Below, piece by piece: positions 45,572 to 55,411 of a DNA stretch of 64,000 nucleotides. The notes below the pieces were generated by a model, which was not told the origin of the DNA, did no database searches, and worked only from the letters and a program-made list of their open reading frames with translations. The DNA lies in NCBI RefSeq assembly GCF_001741865.1, contig NZ_CP017147.1:3463001-3527000 (forward strand). The letters are read 5' to 3'. Source of the DNA: Bosea vaviloviae. GTDB lineage: Bacteria; Pseudomonadota; Alphaproteobacteria; Rhizobiales; Beijerinckiaceae. How positions within the stretch are numbered: the stretch's first letter is position 1; every line of letters begins with the position of its first letter. Made by a program: the position numbers and the translations under genes.

Positions 45572-46963
45572 TTGAGTTCCGCCCCGTCCAAACCGCAGAC
45601 AGCGGCCGAGCGCGTTGCTGCCCGGATGAAGGCGGCAAAGGCCGCGGAGGCAAGAGCTGCCGCCGAGGCGAAGGCTGCTGCCGCCGAGGCGAAGGCCCAG
45701 GCGCAGCTGCGCAAGGCCGAACCCGCGACCGAGGGCGACGGCAAAACGGACAAGGCCGGCAAGCGCGACAAGGCGGTAAAGCTCTCGCGACCGGGCCGTC
45801 CGCGCTGGACCATGACGGTTGGGCCGGCGACGATCGCGCTTGTCCTCGTCGCCTTCGCCCTGCTGGCCGGCTGGGGTGCGATCGCGACCAGCGCCCTGAT
45901 CTTCGGCGACAAGCTCTCGGCCCGCCTCGTCGCACAGCAGAGCGACATGCAGTTTGCCTATGAGCAGAAGCTCGTGGTCTTCCGCACCCAGCTCGACCGG
46001 TTCGCCCGGCAGACCCGATTGGAGCGTGACGGCGTCGAGGGGCGTATCGCCGACCTGATGCTGCGCCAGGCGGCGCTGGAGGCGCGCCAGGCGATGCTGA
46101 CCGCGCTGGCCGACCAGACCCGCGTGCCCGACGGCGCGAGCCCGGTGAAGTTCGGCGAGGCCGGCGGGGCGCCGATCAAGGCGGCCTCGGTGCAGCGCGC
46201 CGCGCCGCGATCGACCTTCACCATCCTCGATCCGAGCTATCCCGCACCCGAGCGCGTGACCTATCTCGAACATGCGATCGACCGTTTCGAGAAGGTGCAG
46301 CTGGGTTCGCTCAACGGCCTGACGCAGCGCTCGCAATCGACCCTGCTGCAATTGCGCTCGGCCTTCTCCGAGGTCGGGCTCGACGCCGAGAAATTCGTGC
46401 CGACCGCAGCGCTCGTGCGCGGGCAGGTCGCCAATCTGCTGCCGGAGACCAAGGATTTCGGCGGCGGTCCCTTCGAGAGCAATGTCGCGCAGATCAGGCG
46501 CACGCTTTCAGTCCTGGGCCGGCTCAGGACGGCTGCGAACGCGGTACCGTTCTTCCGGCCGATCGCGGGCAGCGCCGGGTTGATGACCAGCTCCTATGGC
46601 TCGCGCTCCGATCCGTTCACCGGTGAGGCGCGTTTCCATGCCGGTACGGATTTCCGTTCGCCGATCGGCGTTCCCGTCCATGCCGGTGGATCAGGCGTCG
46701 TGCAGACGGCGGGCATCGGCGGCGGCTACGGCAATCTCGTCGTCATCGACCATGGCAACGGCATCACCACACGCTACGGCCATTTGTCGGCGATCAACGT
46801 CACTGTGGGCCAGCCCGTCGCGCTCGGCACGGTGGTCGGGCTGGTCGGCAGCACCGGGCGCTCGACGGGCCCGCATCTGCATTACGAGACGCGCATCAAT
46901 GGCGAGCCCAGCGATCCCACCCATTTCATCCGCGTGGGCGAACGGATCTACGCGACTCAATAG
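45572..46963 (+). CDS. M23-family metallopeptidase, membrane-anchored
   Basis: 463 residues. An alanine/lysine-rich cytosolic N-terminus (EARAAAEAKAAAAEAKAQAQ), one membrane helix (about 84-108, TIALVLVAFALLAGWGAIAT), a periplasmic stalk with coiled-coil character (RQTRLERDGVEGRIADLM), then a LytM/M23 domain: HAGTDFRSPIGVPVHAGGSG with the first zinc ligands near residue 355, YGNLVVIDHGNG, and GPHLHYETRI near 434. Metal ligands are intact, so it may cut peptidoglycan cross-links; some relatives instead activate amidases. Start is TTG at 45572, supported by GGAGGAG seven bases before it. Confidence 0.9.
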   Translation: MSSAPSKPQTAAERVAARMKAAKAAEARAAAEAKAAAAEAKAQAQLRKAEPATEGDGKTDKAGKRDKAVKLSRPGRPRWTMTVGPATIALVLVAFALLAGWGAIATSALIFGDKLSARLVAQQSDMQFAYEQKLVVFRTQLDRFARQTRLERDGVEGRIADLMLRQAALEARQAMLTALADQTRVPDGASPVKFGEAGGAPIKAASVQRAAPRSTFTILDPSYPAPERVTYLEHAIDRFEKVQLGSLNGLTQRSQSTLLQLRSAFSEVGLDAEKFVPTAALVRGQVANLLPETKDFGGGPFESNVAQIRRTLSVLGRLRTAANAVPFFRPIAGSAGLMTSSYGSRSDPFTGEARFHAGTDFRSPIGVPVHAGGSGVVQTAGIGGGYGNLVVIDHGNGITTRYGHLSAINVTVGQPVALGTVVGLVGSTGRSTGPHLHYETRINGEPSDPTHFIRVGERIYATQ

Positions 46964-47000
46964 GTGTGAGCGCCGGATGCCTGGCGCATTGGCATAAAAA

Positions 47001-47027
47001 TCGGCCCCGGACAGGATCCGGGGCCGA
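47001..47027. terminator. Bidirectional terminator between convergent genes
   Basis: TCGGCCCCGGA-cagga-TCCGGGGCCGA, perfect 11-bp arms, with AAAAA just before and GCTGTTT just after. It serves the M23 gene (+) and the small exported protein gene (-). Confidence 0.8.
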
Positions 47028-47050
47028 GCTGTTTCGCGTGATGGCTCTGT

Positions 47051-47530
47051 TCAGCTCTTGAGCTTGGTGTTGCACTGGCTCCAGTAGCCGCCGCCCTTCT
47101 CGATCCATTTCAGCTCGCCATTGGCATTGGCCGTCTTGTTGGCGTTGTACTGGTCGACGCAGGTCTTCAACCGGGCCTTGCCGGGCGATTCCTCGGAGTA
47201 TTTCGGCGCGACGGCCCTGGGGAAGACCGCAGCCTTGGCGCGGGCGGGCGCTGCCGCCGGCTTCTGCCCAGGCGCCGTTGCGGCGGGCGTGGCCGCCGGC
47301 GCCGGTGCGGGGTCCGTCACGGCTGCTGCGGCATCGTTGTCGGAGGCGTCGTCGTCGCCGCATTGGGCCTTGCGGAAATCGTTCCACTTCTGGCCCTTCA
47401 GCGTATTGGCCTTCTTGGCATCCTGATACTTCGTGCTGCATTCCTTCATCGTCAGCGCCGAGGCCGGCGTGGCGAAGACGGCTGCGACGGCGATGGCGGA
47501 AGCAGATGCGACTATCAAAGTCCTCAGCAT
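47051..47530 (-). CDS. Small exported protein with paired Cys-Lys-Trp motifs
   Basis: 159 residues with a signal peptide (LIVASASAIAVAAVFATP, cleaved after ASA). The mature protein has two cysteine-bracketed segments: MKECSTKYQDAKKANTLKG with NDFRKAQCG, and LKTCVDQYNANKTANANGEL with YWSQCNTKLKS. An acidic then proline/alanine-rich linker joins them. The two segments look like diverged copies of one roughly 30-residue unit with a disulfide. Such motifs recur in secreted proteins of Rhizobiales, function unknown. GGGAG precedes the ATG at 47530. Confidence 0.8.
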   Translation of the reverse strand: MLRTLIVASASAIAVAAVFATPASALTMKECSTKYQDAKKANTLKGQKWNDFRKAQCGDDDASDNDAAAAVTDPAPAPAATPAATAPGQKPAAAPARAKAAVFPRAVAPKYSEESPGKARLKTCVDQYNANKTANANGELKWIEKGGGYWSQCNTKLKS

Positions 47531-47697
47531 TGCGTTCTCCCTAGCATGGCCCAGAGCGGGAACTTGATTCAAATCCTAATTGCGCCCCGTTTCAAGCCCC
47601 GTTGTCGGATGAGCAGCCATGGCTTAGCGGTTGGAATGACGGCGTTTCCCAGTTGGGGCGCGCCATGCGGGCATGATGATCACGGAGTGCGTTTCCA

Positions 47698-49083
47698 ATG
47701 AACGACCAGCCACTCTGGGCCCTGACCGCCGGGCAACTCGCGCAGGCTTTCGCGGCGGGTAGCGCCACGCCGGTCCAGGCGTTGGAAGCGGTCCTGGCGC
47801 GCCATGACGCGGTCAATCCGCGTCTCAACGCTGTCGTCACGCTCGACCGGGCGGGCGCGCAGGTGGCGGCGCAGGCCAGCGCCGGTCGCTGGGCGCGCGG
47901 CGAGGCGCTCGGGCTGCTCGACGGCGTTCCGCTGACGATCAAGGACAACATCCTGACTGCCGGGCTGCGCAGCACCTGGGGCAGCGCCTGCTATGCCGAT
48001 TTCGTGCCGGAGCTCGACGAGACGCCGGTCGCTCGTCTGCGCGCGGCCGGCGCCGTCATCCTCGGCAAGACCAATGTGCCTGAGTTCACCGTGCAGGGCG
48101 TCACCGACAACGCGCTCTTCGGCCCGACGCGCAACCCGTGGAACCCGGGCCTGACGCCTGGCGGGTCGAGCGGCGGGGCGGTTGCGGCCGTGGCGTCGGG
48201 CATCGGGCCGCTGGCGCTGTGCACCGATGGCGGCGGCTCGATCCGCCGGCCGGCGGCGCATGCGGGGCTGGTCGGCCTCAAGCCCTCGCGCGGGCTGGTG
48301 CCGCGCCGGCATGGCTTTCCCGCGATCCTCGACAATTTCGAGGTGGTGGGGCCGATCGGGCGCTGCGTCGGCGATGTCCGCGCGATGCTGCGCATCATCG
48401 CCGGCGCAGAGGCGGCGGCTGCGCCGCCCACCGCAAAACGGATAGCCTTCATTCCACGCTTTGGCGAGGCGCCGGTCGATCCGGCGATCGCTGCGAGCGT
48501 CGCTGAAGCGGCCGAGCGCTTCGCCGGACTCGGCCATGCCGTCGAGCGCCTGGACGATTACACCCTGGTCGAGCCGGTCAACGCGATCTGGTCGATCGTC
48601 AGCGAAACCGGCGTGGCCTGGTTGCTCGACGCACATCTCGGGCTCGGGCGGGACGCACCCGTACAGCCCGGGATTGCCGCCATGGCCGAACGCGGCCGTG
48701 GCCATTCGGCCAGCGATTATCTCGGCATGCTGCGGACGCTCGAGGCGGCCGGCGAGGCGTTCGACGCGCTCTTCTCCCGCTTCGACCTGCTGCTGATGCC
48801 GGCGACGGCGGCGCAACCCTGGCCGGTCGGCCAGACGCACCCCGATGTAATCGACGGTCAATTGGTCGGTCCGCGCGGCCACGCGGTCTTCACCGCCTTC
48901 GCCAATGCGCTGGGCCTGCCGGGGCTGACCTTGCCGGGCAAGCCGGACCGGGACGGCATGCCGATCGGCTTCCAGCTGATCGGGCCGCAAGGCAGCGACG
49001 ATCGCCTGCTGGCGCTGGGGGCGGCCTATGAGCAGGCGTTCGGCGGCTTTCCGATGCCGGTGCTGTCGGGAGATGAGGGCTAA
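47698..49083 (+). CDS. Amidase-signature-family amidase
   Basis: A 461-residue amidase of the GatA-like amidase signature family. The Ser-cisSer-Lys triad is visible: Lys in VPLTIKDNIL (about residue 81), cis-Ser in LTPGGSSGGAVAAVASG (about 157) and the nucleophile Ser in LCTDGGGSIRRPAAHAGLVG (about 181). The C-terminal half includes LLLMPATAAQPWPVG and ANALGLPGLTLPG. It hydrolyses an amide of unknown identity. No gatC or gatB adjoins, so it is a catabolic amidase and not part of tRNA-dependent amidation. Single-gene unit. Confidence 0.92.
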   Translation: MNDQPLWALTAGQLAQAFAAGSATPVQALEAVLARHDAVNPRLNAVVTLDRAGAQVAAQASAGRWARGEALGLLDGVPLTIKDNILTAGLRSTWGSACYADFVPELDETPVARLRAAGAVILGKTNVPEFTVQGVTDNALFGPTRNPWNPGLTPGGSSGGAVAAVASGIGPLALCTDGGGSIRRPAAHAGLVGLKPSRGLVPRRHGFPAILDNFEVVGPIGRCVGDVRAMLRIIAGAEAAAAPPTAKRIAFIPRFGEAPVDPAIAASVAEAAERFAGLGHAVERLDDYTLVEPVNAIWSIVSETGVAWLLDAHLGLGRDAPVQPGIAAMAERGRGHSASDYLGMLRTLEAAGEAFDALFSRFDLLLMPATAAQPWPVGQTHPDVIDGQLVGPRGHAVFTAFANALGLPGLTLPGKPDRDGMPIGFQLIGPQGSDDRLLALGAAYEQAFGGFPMPVLSGDEG

Positions 49084-49111
49084 CGCAGCCTGTCTGTTCT
49101 CGGAACCGCTG

Positions 49112-49215
49112 CGTCATCCTGGGCGAGCGAAGCTCGTCTCAGGGATCCATCGGAGAGCGCAGTGCCCTCCGATGGATCCCGGAGCTGCGCGGCTTCGCCG
49201 CTTGTCCAGGATGAC
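49112..49215. repeat. Inverted repeat element at 3' ends of convergent genes
   Basis: GTCATCCTGGGCGAGCGAAG at one end and TTGTCCAGGATGAC at the other, with a central GGGATCCATCGGAG...CTCCGATGGATCCC palindrome. It fills the gap between the amidase and M32 peptidase genes and may stop transcription of both. Confidence 0.75.
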
Positions 49216-49239
49216 GCGGTGTTGCTGCTTGAGCGAAGG

Positions 49240-50733
49240 CTAGCCTTCGCCGCCATAGCGCCGGCGCAGATGCGCCTTGAACACGCCGGCGTCGAGCGGG
49301 CGGCCGGTGGCGTGGGTCAGCAGTTCGTCGGTCTCGTAGAGGCTGGCCTGGCTATGGATGTGGCTGCGCAGCCAGCCGACCAGGGGCGAGAAGTCGCCGC
49401 GCCCGATCGAGGGCAGGATCTCGGGCTCGGCCTTGCAGGCGGCCTCGAAAATCTGCGCCGCCGTCATCGCGCCCAGCGTATAGGTCGGGAAATAGCCCCA
49501 GCCGCCGCTGGGCCAATGCACGTCCTGCAGGCAGCCGCGCCGGTCGTCGGGCGGCGTCACGCCGAGCAGCGCCTTCATGCCGGCGTTCCAGGCGAAGGGC
49601 AGTTCCGAGAGCGGCATCTCGTCGGCGATCAGCGCCTTCTCCAGCCGGTAGCGCAGGATGACATGGGCCGGATAGGTCACCTCGTCGGCATCGACGCGGA
49701 TGAAGCCGGCCTCGACCCTGGTGTAGCGCGCCAGCAAGGCCTCCTGCTCCCAGGCCAGGCCTGAGCCGCCAAAAGCCTCGCGCATCAAGGGCGCGGCGAA
49801 GCGGATGAACGCGGCGGAGCGGCAGGCCTGCATCTCGACCAGGAGCGACTGGCTTTCATGCAGGCTCATGCCGCGCGCCTGACCGACAGGCTGGCTCATA
49901 TAGGCTTGCGGCCGGCCCTGCTCGTAGAGCGCATGGCCGGTCTCGTGCAGCACGCCCATCAAGGCCTTGGCGAAATCGCTCTCGTCATAGCGCGTGGTGA
50001 TGCGGACATCGTTGTCGGCCCCGCCGCAGAACGGGTGCGTGGAGACGTCGAGCCGGCCGCGCTCGAAATCATAGCCCAGCGCCGCCATCATCTTGAGGCC
50101 GAGCGCCCGCTGCTTCTCGATCGCGAAAGGGCCCTGCGGCTCCGGCGTTTTGGGCCGGCGGGCCTGGAGCGCCAGGACCTCCTGCGTGAAGCCGGGCAGG
50201 AAGGTGGCGAGATCGTCGAACAAGGCGTCGATCTTCTCCGAGCGCCCGCCGGGCTCGTAGTCGTTCAAGAGCGCGTCATAGGGGGAAAGACCGAGCTTTT
50301 CGCCCTTCGCCTGGCCGATCTGGCGCTGCAGGTTCAAGACCTCGCTCAGGAACGGCAGAAGCCCGGCGAAATCGGAATCCGTGCGCGCCTGCCGCCAACG
50401 CATCTCGCAGACCGAGATCGCCTTGCTCGACGCCTCCACCAGATCGGCGGGAAGCGCGGTCTGAACCGTCCAGAGCCGCCGGATCTCGCGCAGATTGGCG
50501 CGCTCCCAGGGGCCGAGGCCGTCATCGGCCTCGGCAGCGCCCAGCCAGTCCCCGATGCGCGGCTCGACCGCCATGCCATGGCGCAGCACGTCGAGCAGCG
50601 CCATGCTCTCGGCCCGCGTCGCCGCTGCCCCGGTCGGCATCATCGCGGCATTGTCCCAGCTCAGGATGCCGATGGCGTTGGACAATGCGGCGACGCGGCC
50701 GAAATGATTGGCAAGCTCGGAATAGGCGGTCAT
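49240..50733 (-). CDS. M32-family carboxypeptidase (Taq type)
   Basis: A 497-residue thermostable-carboxypeptidase-1-type metallopeptidase. The zinc motif is HETGHALYEQG with its third ligand further on in HESQSLLVE; DNDVRITTRYDESDF and ILSWDNAAMMPTGAAATRAE are other family blocks. It removes C-terminal residues from peptides in the cytosol. Downstream of the flavin oxidoreductase gene with a gap of about 30 bases, possibly co-transcribed. Confidence 0.93.
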   Translation of the reverse strand: MTAYSELANHFGRVAALSNAIGILSWDNAAMMPTGAAATRAESMALLDVLRHGMAVEPRIGDWLGAAEADDGLGPWERANLREIRRLWTVQTALPADLVEASSKAISVCEMRWRQARTDSDFAGLLPFLSEVLNLQRQIGQAKGEKLGLSPYDALLNDYEPGGRSEKIDALFDDLATFLPGFTQEVLALQARRPKTPEPQGPFAIEKQRALGLKMMAALGYDFERGRLDVSTHPFCGGADNDVRITTRYDESDFAKALMGVLHETGHALYEQGRPQAYMSQPVGQARGMSLHESQSLLVEMQACRSAAFIRFAAPLMREAFGGSGLAWEQEALLARYTRVEAGFIRVDADEVTYPAHVILRYRLEKALIADEMPLSELPFAWNAGMKALLGVTPPDDRRGCLQDVHWPSGGWGYFPTYTLGAMTAAQIFEAACKAEPEILPSIGRGDFSPLVGWLRSHIHSQASLYETDELLTHATGRPLDAGVFKAHLRRRYGGEG

Positions 50734-50764
50734 TGGGGAGTTCTCTCGAGAAAGGCGGATGCGC

Positions 50765-51856
50765 TCAGCCGAACAGGTTGCGGAGTTGGCGCGGCTGCGA
50801 GCGCAGATATTGCGAGGGCGGCTTCACGGTTGCGCCGAGCTGGGCGGCGGCGTGCCAAGGCCAGCGCGGGTCGTAGAGCATGCCGCGCGCCAAAGCGACG
50901 AAGTCGGCGTCGCCCGTGCCGATGATCGCCTCGGCCTGGTCGGCTTCCGTGATCAGCCCGACCGCCATGGTCGGCAGGCCGGTCGCCTGCTTCACGGCGC
51001 GCGCCATCGGCACCTGGTAGCTCGGGCCGAGTGGGATTTTCTGCGCGGCCGAGAGGCCGCCGCCGGAGACGTCGATGAAGCTGCAGCCGCGCGCCTGCAA
51101 GGCGGAGGCGAAGGTGAGCGTCTGTTCGATATCCCAGCCGCCCTCGACCCAATCCGTGCCGGAGACGCGGATCCCGACGGGAAAGGAAGACGGCACCGCC
51201 GCCTTGACCGCCTCGAACACCGCGAGCGGGAAGCGCATGCGGTTCTCCAGCGAGCCGCCATAGGCGTCCTCGCGCCGGTTGGAGAGCGGCGACAGGAACT
51301 GGTGCAGCAGATAGCCATGGGCCCCGTGCAGCTCGATTGCATCGAGGCCGAGCCTGACCGAGCGCTTGGCGGCAAGCGCGAAGCTCTCGACGAGCCGGGC
51401 GATCTCATCGGCTGTCAGGGCGTGGGGAGCCCGGGCGTGGCCCTCAAAAGCCACGGCCGAGGGGGCGAGCGTCTGCCAGCCGCCCTGGTCGAGGCCGAGC
51501 TGGCCACCGCCGGCCCATGGCTGCGCCACCGAGGCCTTGCGGCCGGCATGGCCGAGCTGGATGCCGATCGGCATGTCGGAATGCGCGCGCACGGCGGCGA
51601 GCGCCTTCGCCAGGGCGGCTTCGGTCTCATCCGACCAGAGGCCGAGATCGAACGGGCTGATCCGTCCTTCCGGCTCGACTGCCGTCGCTTCGAGAAAGAG
51701 CAGCCCGGCGCCCGACAGAGCGAGATGGCCGAGATGGATGATGTGCCAGTCGGTCGCGCGGCCGTCCTCGGCAGAATACTGGCACATCGGGGCAATGACG
51801 ATGCGGTTGGCGAGGGTGAGTTCGCCGAGCGTGTAGGGGCTGAAGAGCTGGCTCAT
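50765..51856 (-). CDS. Old-Yellow-Enzyme-type NADH:flavin oxidoreductase (YqjM/NamA-like)
   Basis: A 363-residue TIM-barrel FMN enzyme. Seen: LFSPYTLGELTLANRIVIAP with MCQYSAEDG (the YqjM-type Cys), DAIELHGAHGYLLHQFLSP, the SNRREDAYGGSLENRMRF signature, and FVALARGMLYDPRWPWHAA. It reduces activated C=C bonds of enones or related electrophiles with NAD(P)H. Likely translated together with the carboxypeptidase gene that follows; no regulator adjoins. Confidence 0.93.
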   Translation of the reverse strand: MSQLFSPYTLGELTLANRIVIAPMCQYSAEDGRATDWHIIHLGHLALSGAGLLFLEATAVEPEGRISPFDLGLWSDETEAALAKALAAVRAHSDMPIGIQLGHAGRKASVAQPWAGGGQLGLDQGGWQTLAPSAVAFEGHARAPHALTADEIARLVESFALAAKRSVRLGLDAIELHGAHGYLLHQFLSPLSNRREDAYGGSLENRMRFPLAVFEAVKAAVPSSFPVGIRVSGTDWVEGGWDIEQTLTFASALQARGCSFIDVSGGGLSAAQKIPLGPSYQVPMARAVKQATGLPTMAVGLITEADQAEAIIGTGDADFVALARGMLYDPRWPWHAAAQLGATVKPPSQYLRSQPRQLRNLFG

Positions 51857-52016
51857 CGTGGTGGGGTCGCCTTGAATGGAGCAGGGCTTGGAATGGAGCA
51901 GAGTCCGTTTGCGTCTCCGCCAAGTCTAGCCGCAGCGCAGCATGCCTGGCCATGCGCAAGCCTGCACGCGACGGGCGCTGCAAACGCAAGCGACCGCCCG
52001 GCCCGGAAGGCGCTTC

Positions 52017-55000
52017 TCAATCCAGGATCGAGCCGAGGATCTTCTCCAGCGCGTGCAGCCGATAGGGCTTTCTCAGCAGCGCGGTGCGGGCCGCGCCCTC
52101 GAAACCCTCGACCTGATCGCGGCCGGTGGCGAAGATGATGGCGAGCTCGGGCTTCAAGGCGCGCAGGCGGTGCGCCAGTTCACTGCCCGAAATATCGGGC
52201 AGGCCGATATCCGTAAGCAGGATGTCGACGTTGCGACCCGTCGCGATCTCGAGCGCCTTCAGCCCGTTCTCCGCCTCGATGGCGACATGGCCGAGATCCT
52301 GGACCATATCGGCGGTGTCCATGCGGATGATGGCGTCGTCCTCGCAGACGAGCACGGTCAGGTTGCTCCGCCGCGCCGGTTCGGGCACCGGGGCGGCCGC
52401 AGCCTGCAAAGCCGCCTTCTGCGCCGCGCTTTTCGGCTGGGGCCGGACGGTCTCATAGGACGGGGTCTTGCCGTCCTGCACCAGGACCTGGCGGATCTTC
52501 CGCGCCAGCGCCTCGCGCCCATAGGGCTTCGAGAGCAGGCTGACGCCCTCGTCCAGCCGACCGCCATGGACGATCGAGTTCTCGGTATAGCCGGAGGTGA
52601 ACAGGACGCTGAGCTGGGGCAGCCGCTCCTTGGCCTTGCGCGCCAGCTCCGGGCTCTTCAGCGGGCCGGGCATGACCACATCGGTGAAGAGCAGGTCGAT
52701 CGCGACCCCGCTCTCTATGACCGCGAGCGCACTCTGGGCGTCGGGCGCCTTCAGCACGCGATAGCCGAGCTCGCCCAGCAGCGCGATCACGGTCTCGCGC
52801 ACCGCCTCGTCATCCTCGACGACGAGGATGGTCTCGCTGCCGCCGGTGACCGGGCCGGCCTCCTTCTCGACCAGCATGTCCTCGGCCTGGAGCGAGCGCG
52901 GCAGATAGAGCTTGATCGTCGTGCCCTGGCCGGGCTCGCTATAGACCTTCACATGGCCGCCGGACTGCTTGACGAAGCCATAGACCATGGACAGCCCGAG
53001 CCCGGTGCCCTTGCCCTGCGGCTTGGTCGAGAAGAACGGCTCGAAGATCTGGTCCATCACCTCGCGGCTCATGCCAGAGCCGGTGTCGGAGACCGAGATC
53101 TGGACATATTGCCCCGCCGTGACGTCGCGATGGGCGCCGCTATAGGCGTCGTCGAGGGAGGCGTTGCCGGCCTCGATCGTCAATCGGCCCTGGCCATCCA
53201 TGGCGTCGCGCGAGTTGATCGCGAGGTTGAGGATGGCATTCTCGACATTGGCCGGGTCGACCAGCGTGTGCCACAGCCCGCCGGCGACGATGCTCTCGAT
53301 CTCGATCGCGTCGCCCAGCGTGCGCCGCAGCAGGTCGTCCATGTCCCGGATCAGGCGGCCGACATTGACGACCTTGGGCTCCAGCGGCTGGCGGCGGCCG
53401 AAGGCGAGCAGCTGAGCTGCGAGCTTGGAGCCGCGCGCGACGCCCGCCATGGCGTTGTCGACGCGTTTTTCGGCCTTCTCGTCGCCGGCGATTTCCCGCG
53501 ACAGCAATTGCAGGTTGCCGCTGATGACCTGCAGCAGATTGTTGAAGTCGTGGGCGATGCCGCCGGTCAGGTTGCCGATGGCTTCCATCTTCTGGCTGTG
53601 GCGCAGCGCCTCCTCGGCCTTGGCGAGTTCTGCGGTGCGGGCGGCGACGCGCTCCTCCAGCGTATCGGCGAGGTCCGCGAGCGCGGCTTCCGCCGTCTTC
53701 TGCGCGTCGATGTCGGTGTTGGTGCCGACCCAGCGCGTGATCGCGCCGCGCTCGTCATGGGCGGGCACGGCGCGAGCGATGTGCCAGCGGAATGTGCCGT
53801 CCTGGCGGCGAAGCCTGAATTCTGTCTCGTAGGGAATACCGTCGCGCCGCGCATTCTCCCATGAGGCGGCGGCGCTCGCCGCATCCTCGGGATGGACCAC
53901 CGCCATCCAGGCTTCGCCGTCGAGCGTGCCCGGGGCCGCTCCGGTGAAGGCGTAGATGCGCTCGTTGAACCAGTCGAGCTGTCCATCGGGCCTGGCGGTC
54001 CAGACATGGTTCGGCATGGATTGCGAGAGCGTGCGGAAGCGCGCCTCGCTTTCCCTGAGTGCGGCTTCCGCCTGCTTGCGCCCGGTGATGTCGAGGAACA
54101 GCACCGAGAAGCGGTCCGGCCCGATGCGCCTTGCCCGCGCCTCGAACCAGCGATGCTTCATCGACGGAACATTGATCTCGTAGCGCGCCGGCTTGCCGGT
54201 CTCGAGCACGATGGCATAGGTCGTGATCAGCTCCGGCGGCAGGTTCGGGATGATCTCGCTGACATTGCGGCCGATCGCATCGACCATCCTGACGTCGGTG
54301 CGCGCCTCGAAGGCGGGATTCATCTCGACGAAGCGGAAATCGACCATCGTCCCGGCGGCGTCGCGCACCGCCTCGGCGATGAAGAACCCCTCCTGCATCT
54401 GCTCGAACAGATTGCGCCAGCGCGCCTCGCTGGCGCGCAGCGCCTCCTCGGCCGCCTTGCGCGGCGTGATGTCGAAGCAGACGCCGACGAAACGGCGCTG
54501 CCCGCTCTCGGGCGTCGAGACCGCCTCGCCCTGTCGCGCGATCCAGCGGGTCTCGCCGGTGGCGGGGTCGAAGCGGCGATATTCCGTATAGGCGAGGGGA
54601 TTGGCCTCGGTCAGGCGCTCCGGCCCCGACAAGGCGCGATCATCGGGATGCAGCAGGCTGACGAGCAGATCGTCGGTGACTTGGACATCCGGCGGCATGC
54701 CCCAGATGCGACGATATTCGTCGGAGACGTCGAGCAGGCCGCTTTCGGGATACCATTCGAAGACGCCGACGCCGCCGGCCTCCTGCGCGATCTTGAGCCG
54801 CTGTTCGGTGCGGACCCGCTCGGTGATCTCGATGACCACGGCGAAGACGCCGGCCGGGCTGCCGTCCTCGCCGAGGATCGGCATGTAGTCGAGGTCGAGC
54901 CAGCAATCCTCCGGCACGCCGCGGCGGTTCATGGCGAGGCGCTGCTCGCGCAGCGAGAGCGTGCCGCCGGCGAGCACGGTGTCGAGCACGCGGGCGTTGA

Positions 55001-55289
55001 GTTCGGCCGCTTCCGGCCAGCCCTCCTGCACCTTGGCACCGAGCAGGGCAGGGTGTCGTTCGCCGGCAAAGGCGGCATAGCCGTCATTGTAGATCAGCGT
55101 ACCGTCTGGCCCCCACAGCATCATGACCGGCAGCGGCGAGCTGAGCGCCAGCGCCGTCGTGGTGCGCAGGCTCTGCGGCCAGCTCTCGATCGGCCCCAAC
55201 GGCGTCCGCGACCAGTCGAATTGCCGGATGAGCGCGCCGATCTCGCCGCCATTCTCCAGGAAACCGTAGGGGGCGTGCGGAGCCAGCAT
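52017..55289 (-). CDS. Multi-PAS hybrid histidine kinase with two receiver domains
   Basis: About 1090 residues. Four PAS-type sensor segments are visible (about 15-125, 140-250, 265-385 and 400-515), including WDxxxxM-like openings such as [18 protein letters not shown] and [19 protein letters not shown] HisKA dimerisation helix carries [17 protein letters not shown], with the phosphorylated His near 580. The ATPase has [12 protein letters not shown] and [15 protein letters not shown]. Receiver 1 (about 820-935) is [11 protein letters not shown]...[11 protein letters not shown]; receiver 2 (about 975-1085) is [11 protein letters not shown]...[11 protein letters not shown]. No membrane helix is apparent, so it is a soluble sensor. 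ATG at 55289 preferred over 55352. No cognate regulator is nearby. Confidence 0.93.
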   Translation of the reverse strand: MLAPHAPYGFLENGGEIGALIRQFDWSRTPLGPIESWPQSLRTTTALALSSPLPVMMLWGPDGTLIYNDGYAAFAGERHPALLGAKVQEGWPEAAELNARVLDTVLAGGTLSLREQRLAMNRRGVPEDCWLDLDYMPILGEDGSPAGVFAVVIEITERVRTEQRLKIAQEAGGVGVFEWYPESGLLDVSDEYRRIWGMPPDVQVTDDLLVSLLHPDDRALSGPERLTEANPLAYTEYRRFDPATGETRWIARQGEAVSTPESGQRRFVGVCFDITPRKAAEEALRASEARWRNLFEQMQEGFFIAEAVRDAAGTMVDFRFVEMNPAFEARTDVRMVDAIGRNVSEIIPNLPPELITTYAIVLETGKPARYEINVPSMKHRWFEARARRIGPDRFSVLFLDITGRKQAEAALRESEARFRTLSQSMPNHVWTARPDGQLDWFNERIYAFTGAAPGTLDGEAWMAVVHPEDAASAAASWENARRDGIPYETEFRLRRQDGTFRWHIARAVPAHDERGAITRWVGTNTDIDAQKTAEAALADLADTLEERVAARTAELAKAEEALRHSQKMEAIGNLTGGIAHDFNNLLQVISGNLQLLSREIAGDEKAEKRVDNAMAGVARGSKLAAQLLAFGRRQPLEPKVVNVGRLIRDMDDLLRRTLGDAIEIESIVAGGLWHTLVDPANVENAILNLAINSRDAMDGQGRLTIEAGNASLDDAYSGAHRDVTAGQYVQISVSDTGSGMSREVMDQIFEPFFSTKPQGKGTGLGLSMVYGFVKQSGGHVKVYSEPGQGTTIKLYLPRSLQAEDMLVEKEAGPVTGGSETILVVEDDEAVRETVIALLGELGYRVLKAPDAQSALAVIESGVAIDLLFTDVVMPGPLKSPELARKAKERLPQLSVLFTSGYTENSIVHGGRLDEGVSLLSKPYGREALARKIRQVLVQDGKTPSYETVRPQPKSAAQKAALQAAAAPVPEPARRSNLTVLVCEDDAIIRMDTADMVQDLGHVAIEAENGLKALEIATGRNVDILLTDIGLPDISGSELAHRLRALKPELAIIFATGRDQVEGFEGAARTALLRKPYRLHALEKILGSILD

Positions 55290-55411
55290 GAGGCGCTCTG
55301 GTGGATGAAGCCTCTGACATGTGGCCGGGATCGCAGAAGACGGCAAGCGCAAAGGCGCGATCGGTCGCGCCCCGCCTGTCCAGGCGTCGAAAAGAGCTAG
55401 GAAACCAGGGG

